Positions 17,525-24,990 of a stretch of DNA of 64,000 nucleotides are shown here, piece by piece. The notes below the pieces were generated by a model that was not told where the DNA came from, did no database searches, and was given only the letters and a program-made list of their open reading frames with translations. The stretch is from JAHRAW01 sp965203265 (GTDB lineage Bacteria > Pseudomonadota > Gammaproteobacteria > Arenicellales > Poriferihabitantaceae): assembly GCA_965203265.1 (NCBI GenBank), contig CBDBBV010000002.1, positions 1,116,001 through 1,180,000 of the forward strand. The letters are read 5' to 3'. Position numbers and translations under genes: made by a program. Positions within the stretch are counted from its first letter, which is position 1; the number at the start of each line of letters is the position of its first letter.

Positions 17525-18006
17525 GGTTGGCGGCGGGCGGCGAAGAATTCCCGCAGCAATTCGCCGCACGAGTCGGCCTCGACTCCGGCCACGATTTGGC
17601 ATCGGTGGTTGAGAAAGGGAGATTCCAGCAGGTTCAAGGCACTGCCGGCGGCACCGAATCTGTGGTCGCGGGCGCCGTATACCAACTTGGCGAGGCGGGC
17701 GTGGAGAATGGCGCCGGCGCACATGATGCACGGCTCCAACGTTACATACAGGGTGGCACCGCTCAGCCGGTGATTGCCGATTGCCGCGGCGGCGGCGCGA
17801 ATGGCCTGCATTTCCGCATGCGCCGAGGGGTCGTGCAGGCTGATGGTTTGGTTGTGACCCTGGCCGATGATTTCGTCGTCCAGCACCACCACCGCGCCCA
17901 CCGGCACTTCAGCTGCGGCGGCATCGGTATCGGCAGCCGCCCGCCGCGCCAAATCCAAAGCGCGCCGCATATACAGCCGGTGGAGGGCCGCCTGATCTAC
18001 TCCCAC
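17509..18006 (-). CDS. tadA: tRNA-specific adenosine deaminase
   Basis: This 165-residue zinc deaminase has the family motifs HAEMQAIRAAA (catalytic Glu, zinc His) and TLEPCIMCAGAILHARL (PCxxC zinc cysteines). TadA converts wobble A34 of tRNA(Arg) ACG to inosine. The HRLYMRRALDLARRA region aligns with the start of known TadA, so translation should begin slightly upstream. GTG at 18006, overlapping the end of guaA by ten bases, is preferred; ATG at 17970 is the alternative and neither has a strong Shine-Dalgarno. Overlap and strand imply an operon with guaA. Confidence 0.92.
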   Translation of the reverse strand: MGVDQAALHRLYMRRALDLARRAAADTDAAAAEVPVGAVVVLDDEIIGQGHNQTISLHDPSAHAEMQAIRAAAAAIGNHRLSGATLYVTLEPCIMCAGAILHARLAKLVYGARDHRFGAAGSALNLLESPFLNHRCQIVAGVEADSCGELLREFFAARRQPYSSE

Positions 18007-19556
18007 TCGATGGTGGCCGGCGGCTTGTCGGAAATATCGTAGGTAACCCGACTGGTGCCGCGCACTTCGTTGATGATCCGCTTGGAGATGGCCGCCAGAA
18101 TTTCGTGGGGGATGCGCTTCCATTTGGCGGTCATGAAGTCGGTGGTTTCCACCGCCCGCAGGGCGATGACATAGTCGAATGCGCGATTGTCGCCGACCAC
18201 GCCCACCGACTTGACCGGCAGAAATACGGCGAACGCCTGCGCGATCTGATCGTACAGGTCGTGTCGTTCCAGCTCCTCAAGGTAGATGGCGTCGGCTCGC
18301 CGCAGCAGGTCGGCGAATTCGCGGGTTACCTCGCCGAGAATGCGCACGCCGAGGCCGGGGCCGGGGAACGGATGGCGATGGACGATTTTCTCCGGCAGGC
18401 CGAGCTGCAAGCCGATCCGCCGAACCTCGTCCTTGAACAGCATCCGCAACGGCTCGAGCAGTTTCAGCGCCATGCGCTCCGGCAGCCCGCCCACATTGTG
18501 GTGGGACTTGATGACCTGAGCGTGGCCGTGCTCGCCGCCGGCGGATTCGATGACATCCGGATAGATGGTGCCCTGAGCGAGCCATCGGGCATTGCCGATG
18601 CGCGCCGCCTCGCGCTCGAAAATTTCCACGAAGAGGTTGCCGATGACCTTGCGCTTGCGCTCCGGATCGGCGATTCCGGCGAGGCGCTCGAAGAATTGCC
18701 GCTCGGCGTCCACGCGAATCACGCGCACGCCGAGGTGGTCGGCGAAGGTCTGCATGACCAAGTCCCCCTCGTGCAAACGCAACAGGCCGGTATCGACGAA
18801 TATGCAGGTGAGCTGCTCGCCCACGGCGCGCTGCAACAACGCCGCCGCCACGGAGGAATCGACGCCGCCGGACAATCCCAATATCACCGACTCGCCGCCG
18901 ACCTGTCGGCGAATTTCGCCGATGGCGGCGTCGATGATGTTTCCCGGCGTCCACTCGCGCCCGCAGCCGCACAGGTCGTGGACGAAGCGCGAGAGGATTT
19001 CCCGCCCGCCGTCGGTGTGGGTAACTTCGGGGTGGAACTGTACGCCGAAATAGCCGCGCTCGGCGTCCGCAATGGCGGCATATGGGGAATTGTCGCTGGC
19101 GGCGATGGCCTCGAAGCCGTCCGGCAAGGCGGTAACGCGGTCGCCGTGGCTCATCCATACGCCCAGCTCGGTTCCGCGCGGGCCCAACAATACGCTGTCG
19201 GCGCAGGTGCGCACCTGCGCATGGCCGTATTCCCGATGCTCGGCATTCTCCACCCGCCCGCCGAGCTGGGCGACCAGAGTCTGCATGCCGTAGCAGATGC
19301 CGAGGATGGGTTTGCCGAGGTTGAATATGCCGGCCGGGGCGGCCGGAGTTTCGTCCTCGTAGGCGGAGGCCGGGCCGCCGGAGAAGATCAGGCCGTGGGG
19401 GTCGAATGCGGCGATGCGCTCGAGCGGCACATCCCACGGACGGATTTCGCAATAGACGCCGAGCTCGCGGATATTGCGGGCGATGAGCTGAGTGTATTGA
19501 GCGCCGAAATCGAGGATGAGAATTCGTTCGGCGGGGGGGTTGTGGCTAGGGGGCAT
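17997..19556 (-). CDS. guaA: GMP synthase (glutamine-hydrolysing)
   Basis: This 519-residue enzyme aminates XMP to GMP. An N-terminal class I amidotransferase domain (residues 1-200; ILDFGAQYTQLIARNIRE, catalytic cysteine in GICYGMQ, His-Glu in VQFHPEVTH) is followed by an ATP-pyrophosphatase domain (SGGVDSSVAAALL) and the GMP synthase dimerisation domain (KRIINEVRGTSRVTYDISDKPPATIEWE). The ATG at 19556 begins MPPSHNPPAERILILDFG; the frame upstream is unrelated. It lies downstream of guaB, separated by about 145 bases that contain a guaB 3'-end remnant. Confidence 0.97.
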   Translation of the reverse strand: MPPSHNPPAERILILDFGAQYTQLIARNIRELGVYCEIRPWDVPLERIAAFDPHGLIFSGGPASAYEDETPAAPAGIFNLGKPILGICYGMQTLVAQLGGRVENAEHREYGHAQVRTCADSVLLGPRGTELGVWMSHGDRVTALPDGFEAIAASDNSPYAAIADAERGYFGVQFHPEVTHTDGGREILSRFVHDLCGCGREWTPGNIIDAAIGEIRRQVGGESVILGLSGGVDSSVAAALLQRAVGEQLTCIFVDTGLLRLHEGDLVMQTFADHLGVRVIRVDAERQFFERLAGIADPERKRKVIGNLFVEIFEREAARIGNARWLAQGTIYPDVIESAGGEHGHAQVIKSHHNVGGLPERMALKLLEPLRMLFKDEVRRIGLQLGLPEKIVHRHPFPGPGLGVRILGEVTREFADLLRRADAIYLEELERHDLYDQIAQAFAVFLPVKSVGVVGDNRAFDYVIALRAVETTDFMTAKWKRIPHEILAAISKRIINEVRGTSRVTYDISDKPPATIEWE

Positions 19557-19615
19557 AGGGGTCGGGGATCGGATTGGGTTCGGGGTATCGGTTCGGATTC
19601 GGGAATCGGCGGCGC

Positions 19616-19693
19616 TCAACCTCGCTGATAGTCGGGCATTTCCTGAACGATGGAAATATCGTCTACATGGATTTCCTTCATGGCGTTGCGGAT
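19616..19693 (-). pseudogene. Degenerate second copy of the guaB 3' end
   Basis: Translated on the minus strand, this segment reads I-R-N-A-MKEIHVDDISIVQEMPDYQRG and a TGA stop. It aligns with the last 25 codons of the adjacent guaB (NAGMKESHVHDVSIVKEAPNYQRG plus stop). About two thirds of residues match; substitutions are mostly conservative and one codon is missing. It starts just after the true guaB stop and has no catalytic part. It could be an old tandem duplication or the tail of a former guaB left after replacement by a diverged homologue. Confidence 0.8.
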
Positions 19694-19700
19694 AGCGCAC

Positions 19701-21161
19701 TCAGCCGCGCTGATAATTGGGCGCTTCCTTGACGATGGAAACATCGTGTACGTGGCTTTCCTTCATGCCGGCGTTGGTGATGCGGACGAAACGGCAGTGC
19801 GCGCGCATTCGCTCGATGTCGGCGTTGCCGGTGTAGCCCATGGCGGCGCGCAGGCCGCCCATCAGCTGGTGGATGATGTTCACCATGGAGCCCTTGTACG
19901 GCACCCGCCCCTCGATGCCTTCCGGCACCAGTTTGTCGGCGCTGTCCACGCCCTCTTGGAAATAGCGATCCTTGGCGCCCTTCTGCATGGCGCCGATGGA
20001 GCCCATGCCGCGATAGGACTTGTACGAACGCCCCTGATAGATTTCGATGTCCCCCGGCGCCTCGTCCGTACCGGCAAACAGGCCGCCGACCATGACCGCA
20101 TGGGCACCGGCGGCGATGCACTTGGCGATGTCGCCGGAATGGCGAATGCCGCCGTCGGCGATGAGCGGCACGCCGCTACCCTGCAACCCCGTGCGCACAT
20201 CCTGCACCGCGTGAATCTGCGGCACACCGACGCCGGCGACGATGCGGGTGGTGCAGATGGAGCCGGGGCCGATGCCGACCTTGACGCCGTCCGCGCCCGC
20301 CTCCACCAAATCCCGCGCCGCCTCGGCGGTGGCGATATTGCCGCCGATCACCTGCGCCTGCGCGTATTCCCGTTTGATGCGCCGCACCCGTTCGAGCACG
20401 CCGATGGAATGGCCGTGGGCGGTGTCCACCACGATGGCGTCCACGCCGACGCCGAGCAGCCGCTCGACTCGTTCATCCGCATCCTCCCCCACCCCGACCG
20501 CGGCGGCCACCAACAGCCGGCCCTGCGGATCCTTGCAGGCGTTGGGGAAGTCGCTGGACTTCTGTATGTCCTTGACCGTGATCAGCCCCTTCAGGTTGTT
20601 GGCCTCATCCACCACCAACACCTTCTCGATGCGATGACGATGCAACAAATCCTCGACCTGCTCGGATGCCGCCCCCTCGCGCACCGTGACCAGTTTGCTC
20701 TGCGGCGTCATCACCTCGCTGACCGGCGTATCCAGAGAACGCTCGAAACGCAAATCCCGATTGGTCACGATACCGATGGCCTGCGCCCCATCCACCACCG
20801 GCACGCCGGAGATATTGTGCCGCCGCATGAGATCGAGCACATCGCGCACCCGCGCACTCTTTTCCACCCGCAACGGATCGCTGATTACGCCGCTTTCGTG
20901 CTTCTTCACGCGATTGACCTCTTCGGCTTGGCGTTCGGGCGTGGCGTTGCGATGAATGACCCCTACCCCACCGGCTTGCGCCAGACAGATGGCGGCCTCG
21001 GCGGTGGTTACGGTGTCCATGGCGGCGGACAGGAGGGGGAGATTGAGGGAGATGTCGCGGGTGAATCGGGTACGGAGATCGACCTCGCGGGGGAGGACGG
21101 ACGACTTTGCTGGGGTGAGTAGGACGTCGTCGAAGGTCAGGGCTAGGGGGAGGGATTTCAT
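19701..21161 (-). CDS. guaB: IMP dehydrogenase
   Basis: This 486-residue TIM-barrel enzyme oxidises IMP to XMP with NAD+, the committed step to GMP. It has the LTFDDVLLTPA opening, two CBS domains inserted at about residues 90-205, the catalytic loop GPGSICTTR with the active cysteine near 303, and the mobile flap and C-terminal tail ESHVHDVSIVKEAPNYQRG. The start matches the family exactly. The -10 TATAAT ends six bases from the ATG and there is no ribosome-binding site, so the transcript may be leaderless. It is transcribed toward guaA. Confidence 0.97.
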   Translation of the reverse strand: MKSLPLALTFDDVLLTPAKSSVLPREVDLRTRFTRDISLNLPLLSAAMDTVTTAEAAICLAQAGGVGVIHRNATPERQAEEVNRVKKHESGVISDPLRVEKSARVRDVLDLMRRHNISGVPVVDGAQAIGIVTNRDLRFERSLDTPVSEVMTPQSKLVTVREGAASEQVEDLLHRHRIEKVLVVDEANNLKGLITVKDIQKSSDFPNACKDPQGRLLVAAAVGVGEDADERVERLLGVGVDAIVVDTAHGHSIGVLERVRRIKREYAQAQVIGGNIATAEAARDLVEAGADGVKVGIGPGSICTTRIVAGVGVPQIHAVQDVRTGLQGSGVPLIADGGIRHSGDIAKCIAAGAHAVMVGGLFAGTDEAPGDIEIYQGRSYKSYRGMGSIGAMQKGAKDRYFQEGVDSADKLVPEGIEGRVPYKGSMVNIIHQLMGGLRAAMGYTGNADIERMRAHCRFVRITNAGMKESHVHDVSIVKEAPNYQRG

Positions 21162-21167
21162 TGGGGG

Positions 21168-21173
21168 ATTATA
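21168..21173 (-). promoter_or_regulatory. -10 element of guaB, apparently leaderless
   Basis: On the minus strand TATAAT is followed by CCCCCA and then the guaB ATG. The expected transcription start falls on or next to the start codon. No good -35 was seen at 16-18 bases. Confidence 0.5.
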
Positions 21174-21385
21174 GCGGAATGGGGGATTTGACGGCTAGGG
21201 TGGTTTGCGCCAGAATTGTGTTCGGGTCGGGCAGATGACTTTGCGCTGGCTTGGTGTAGTGTAGCGGCTCGAAATGTGTAGGGGCAACAGGGCGATTTTG
21301 GATATTTACCGATTATGAAGCGAATGAAAATCGATGGTGTGGGCGGGCTGGCGTTTGGCTGGGGTGGGTGGAATTTGGTGTGGGA

Positions 21386-22369
21386 ATGGGCGGGGGTGAG
21401 GTTGTGATCAGGAAGATTCGGATACGCGGTTTCAAGCGGTTTGCGGATATCGAGTTCGATTTGCCGGGGCACGTGGTGTTGGCCGGCCCCAACAACACCG
21501 GCAAAACGACGGTTCTCCAAGCGATCGCGGCTTGGTCGCTTGCGCTTCGCCGCTGGCGGGGACTCAATGACTTCAATTCAAGCAAGAACGGCTATACGCG
21601 CGCGCCAATCGCTCGGCAAGATTTTACCGCGGTTCAGTTGCGCAATTTTGATTTATTGTGGAAGGATCGGAGGTATGAACGCCCGCATCCGATTGAAATT
21701 GGTCTCACGCACAGTGATGGCTGGTCGATAACTATGCAGTTCACCGCCGACAGCACGGAGCAAATCTATGTGCGACCGAAGGCGGATACGCCATCGCAGA
21801 TACTTCGTGATATTGATCTTCGCGTAGCATTCATCCCGCCGATGACCGGTATAGGGATTGATGAACCGGTATTTCAAACGCCGAAGATCGAACAACTTCT
21901 CGGACTAGGACGCCCCGGCGAGGTGTTGCGGAATATTCTCGTGGAAGTGCACGAAGACAACAAGGCTTGGGGGAGACTTCAGAACGCCATGCAAAAATTA
22001 TTTGGCTATGAATTATTGCCCCCGAATGCAGATGGTGCTCACATTTTGGCCGAATACAAAACGGATGAGGACAGTCGGCCCTTGGATATCGCGAGTGCCG
22101 GAACCGGTTTTCAACAGGTACTCATGCTACTCGCGTTTCTCAACACGCGACCGGGCGCGGTGCTACTACTGGATAATCCGGATGCCCACCTGCATAGCAT
22201 TCTTCAAGACACCATCTATCACGAGCTGAGAGCGGCGGCCGCTCGGTACGGCTCGCAACTCATAGTCGCAACGCACTCCGAGGTGGTCATCAATGCGGTG
22301 GAATCCCGCGAACTGTATGTCATGCTTGATCAGACGGGAGCGATCACCGACAACGACGAAACCGCCTGA
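21386..22369 (+). CDS. Truncated OLD/RecF-like AAA ATPase, probably inactive
   Basis: This 327-residue SMC/OLD-type ATPase has IRIRGFKRFADIEFDL, Walker A GPNNTGKTT (about 34-42), a signature-like SAGTGFQQVLMLL, and a Walker B VLLLDNPDAHLH near 258, followed by IVATHSEVVIN. The residue after the Walker B aspartate is Asn rather than the catalytic Glu. Relatives normally continue with a C-terminal TOPRIM nuclease domain. Here the frame stops about 25 residues after the H-loop, exactly where the convergent DUF262 gene ends (stop codons abut at 22369/22370). Truncation plus the lost glutamate suggests a decayed defence-type ATPase. GTG starts at 21368 and 21404 are alternatives. Confidence 0.8.
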   Translation: MGGGEVVIRKIRIRGFKRFADIEFDLPGHVVLAGPNNTGKTTVLQAIAAWSLALRRWRGLNDFNSSKNGYTRAPIARQDFTAVQLRNFDLLWKDRRYERPHPIEIGLTHSDGWSITMQFTADSTEQIYVRPKADTPSQILRDIDLRVAFIPPMTGIGIDEPVFQTPKIEQLLGLGRPGEVLRNILVEVHEDNKAWGRLQNAMQKLFGYELLPPNADGAHILAEYKTDEDSRPLDIASAGTGFQQVLMLLAFLNTRPGAVLLLDNPDAHLHSILQDTIYHELRAAAARYGSQLIVATHSEVVINAVESRELYVMLDQTGAITDNDETA

Positions 22370-23455
22370 TTATTTATTCGACTTGCGCCGATTGCATTTC
22401 TTACACAGCATCTGGCAATTATCCTCATTTGTCTTGCCGCCTTCAATCCACGGCGTGATATGGTCGGCTTCCATCTGCGCCAAATCAAACTTATCATCAC
22501 AACTCGGACAAACACCGGATTGCTTTTGGTATATCTTCAACTTGACAGCATCCGAAAATGCCCTGATATTCAGATGTTTTTCTTCGCGGGTCAGAATGTA
22601 CGGATAGATACCGGATTTGCTACTCACATCATCGTCAAGAATCAATCTAGCCGTTTCTTCTTCAATCAATATCGGATCCTGTGCAGTATCCTTGTACTGA
22701 TTGTATAAACTCCCCCAATCAACGCCTCGCATGATTTTCTTTCTTTTTGTTCTAAACGTTTTCCCTATCCACCCGATTACCGATCGAAAGTAATCCCACA
22801 GTTCTTTTGCGTTCGGTTCATGCTGATAACGGCCCATGTAATCCGTTATATTGTCGTTGCTTATCCACTTTATTGCAGTCTCAAGATAATCTTGACGAAT
22901 GGGCGATCCTGTCATGTAATCACTGCCCAATCCATATGCCGCGCAACCGGTTCGGCTGAAATATCTTTTGGCATCCGCAAGCCATGAACCCGAGTAGACG
23001 GCGTTTCGTAGTTCCTGATTTGTCAGTTTCTCACCGGCGATATTCACCGTCTTGAACCAATCCAACTTCTCACTGTGAGTACCGCCGCAAACATAAATCA
23101 TCAATTCGTAATTCAATATCGTGTCTTGCTTTTCTTGTGGTAAATTGTGGAAATACATCTCGTTTACCGAAAAGTCGCTTTTGACATATTGCGCTATGGA
23201 AATCGTTCTTTGCTGGCCGTCTATGACTTCAAACGTTCCATCATTCCGATCCGCCCAATACATGACGTTCAGGGGAAATCCCCGATTGATTGTATCTATA
23301 ACGGCGTCTCGCTGTTTGTCTTTGTAAACAAACTCTCTCTGATAAGGTGGCCGTATATCCAGTGTACCCGAATATCCTTTTATGCCACCTTCGCCATCGT
23401 CGCTGTAGTCTTTTACCAGTTCTTCAACTGTGACTTCTTTCAATTCGATTTTCAT
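22370..23455 (-). CDS. DUF262 protein with C-terminal HNH nuclease domain
   Basis: This 361-residue protein has an N-terminal DUF262 (ParB/Srx-like) domain with PPYQREFVYKDKQRD (36-50) and the hallmark VIDGQQRTISIAQY (78-90), and a C-terminal HNH domain: CPSCDDKF, EADHITPWIEGGKTNEDN, CKKCNRRKSNK (about 314-361), with two CxxC zinc pairs. DUF262 proteins of the GmrSD type couple nucleotide hydrolysis to cleavage of modified DNA, although those carry DUF1524 instead of this HNH. It begins two bases after the methyltransferase stop and must be co-expressed with it, suggesting a restriction or modification-dependent defence pair. Composition is clearly more AT-rich than the flanks. Confidence 0.88.
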   Translation of the reverse strand: MKIELKEVTVEELVKDYSDDGEGGIKGYSGTLDIRPPYQREFVYKDKQRDAVIDTINRGFPLNVMYWADRNDGTFEVIDGQQRTISIAQYVKSDFSVNEMYFHNLPQEKQDTILNYELMIYVCGGTHSEKLDWFKTVNIAGEKLTNQELRNAVYSGSWLADAKRYFSRTGCAAYGLGSDYMTGSPIRQDYLETAIKWISNDNITDYMGRYQHEPNAKELWDYFRSVIGWIGKTFRTKRKKIMRGVDWGSLYNQYKDTAQDPILIEEETARLILDDDVSSKSGIYPYILTREEKHLNIRAFSDAVKLKIYQKQSGVCPSCDDKFDLAQMEADHITPWIEGGKTNEDNCQMLCKKCNRRKSNK

Positions 23456-23457
23456 AC

Positions 23458-24519
23458 TTAAATCCTCTTGTTGCGAATTAGAACTCTTGCGTACGGAACT
23501 ACTACTTCACCATCCTTGATCATATATAAATCCCCATCAACCGTTCCTCTTTTCTGTATTTCTTTCCTATACATTCTATGTTGTTCTGTATATGGTTTTA
23601 CACCAATCAATTTACCAAGATTGGCTATACCCAAACCAATAATCTCAAACTGTTGTGGACTGTGTTTATCCAAAAAAGTTATTGGAACACCCATTACACC
23701 ATCATAATCCATAGGAATATATTTAGTCTTGTCAATGTTTATAGCGTTGAAATTATAGTATGCAGGATATTCTTCGGAATTGTATTCCTTGAACAAAACC
23801 AAATTCTCGTGCCTCTGCTGATAATCTAAATTTGTAAACCAAATTCCAGAAGCCCTTCCTTTAACTACTCCATCTACAATCTTATAGCCGCTCCCCTCCT
23901 TTTTTGTTTCAATCAACTCCTTTGCATAATCTTTCGACACGTCAAACAACATATCTTTACTCATAGACGTAACGCCAATCCACATTTTGTTTTCCTTGAT
24001 TAAAGGAAAAACCTCTTTATATGTAATGGCGTTCTTGTTTCCAATGATGATAAAATATTTCTCGTACTGAATGAGTTGAGCCAGATATTCACGGAACAAA
24101 GAAAATGGCGGATTGGTGACAACAATATCTGCTTGTTTTAGTAGATCAATACATTCTTGACTTCTAAAGTCTCCATCGGCTTTCATCTCAAATATTCTTT
24201 GTTGTAAATCAAGTTTAGAATTTTTCTCTCTAGAAATCTCTATGCCAATGGATTTTTCAACATCATGTAAACTAAAAATATCAGGATTTTGATTCTTGTA
24301 ACAAGTCGTAATTAGTTTCTTCAATCCAAGTTGGTTGAAATTTAGAGAAAAATATTTGAAAAAATTGCTAACAGTCGGATCATCGCAATTGCAATAAACA
24401 ACCTTGTCTTGAAAATGATTTTTGTAATGCATTAATTCCCTTTCGATGTCTGTTAATTGAGTGTAAAACTCATCATTTTTATTAATTTGCGCTTTGAGCA
24501 AATGCTTGCGAGTAGCCAT
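23458..24519 (-). CDS. EcoRI-family adenine-specific DNA methyltransferase
   Basis: This 353-residue protein has KNDEFYTQLTDIERE near the N-terminus and the catalytic motif IV DIVVTNPPFSLFREYL (NPPF at 136-139). That combination is typical of the EcoRI-like N6-adenine methylase family. It is full length, with ATG at 24519 preceded by AGAGGA. It is very AT-rich (codons dominated by A/T), in sharp contrast to the GC-rich chromosome, so it was probably acquired horizontally. The next gene, two bases downstream, encodes a DUF262-HNH nuclease; no EcoRI-like endonuclease is present. The recognition sequence is unknown. Confidence 0.88.
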   Translation of the reverse strand: MATRKHLLKAQINKNDEFYTQLTDIERELMHYKNHFQDKVVYCNCDDPTVSNFFKYFSLNFNQLGLKKLITTCYKNQNPDIFSLHDVEKSIGIEISREKNSKLDLQQRIFEMKADGDFRSQECIDLLKQADIVVTNPPFSLFREYLAQLIQYEKYFIIIGNKNAITYKEVFPLIKENKMWIGVTSMSKDMLFDVSKDYAKELIETKKEGSGYKIVDGVVKGRASGIWFTNLDYQQRHENLVLFKEYNSEEYPAYYNFNAINIDKTKYIPMDYDGVMGVPITFLDKHSPQQFEIIGLGIANLGKLIGVKPYTEQHRMYRKEIQKRGTVDGDLYMIKDGEVVVPYARVLIRNKRI

Positions 24520-24990
24520 GTTTATATCCTCTATCCTACCAGCCTTTCACAAGTGAACCGCTTGCCTGCCATACTCCCCAGACGATTCAATTTCATTGAT
24601 ATGCACGAACTCGCGAGGAAAGTACTTGACCGATTTGTGATTGAGCAATCCTGCATATGCCCACGCCTCACTTCAAGATTGCTACCCTTAAAGATGGTGC
24701 GATTGAAAAATTGTGCGTTCATGTGGCTGTCCCGTATTTGTAACCATGACGACTGCGAAGTTCGCGAAAGTACTGCATATTTCTAAATTTTGTCAAGTCT
24801 CAGACATAATTCTACTGTTTTGTGGGTTGGGCGTGGCATTTTGGGGCCGGGAGCAGTACATTTACCGCTAGGGATTGGTGGCGACAATACCCGAAAACTG
24901 TGGTGGGCGAGTATAGAGTCAACCGCCTGATTGATGAAATTTATGGCCTGAAGAGGGCTAAAATCACCGCATTTATGAAAATTTGCAATT
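24520..24990. other. AT-rich intergenic region between divergent island genes
   Basis: This 471-base stretch separates the methyltransferase start (minus) from the KAP NTPase start (plus) and should hold both promoters. Only short reading frames occur (the longest plausible one, 24600-24786 on the plus strand, encodes about 61 residues beginning MHELARKVLDRF). None has a recognisable domain or a convincing ribosome-binding site. I see no tRNA, repeat or transposase remnant. Confidence 0.5.

Noticed and set aside
21158..21520. 120-codon minus-strand frame upstream of guaB
   Set aside because: No start signal or domain; it overlaps both the guaB promoter and the antisense of the AAA ATPase.
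22370..24519. A classical EcoRI restriction-modification system
   Set aside because: The partner gene has DUF262 and HNH domains, with no similarity to the EcoRI endonuclease fold, so the EcoRI label applies only to the methylase family.
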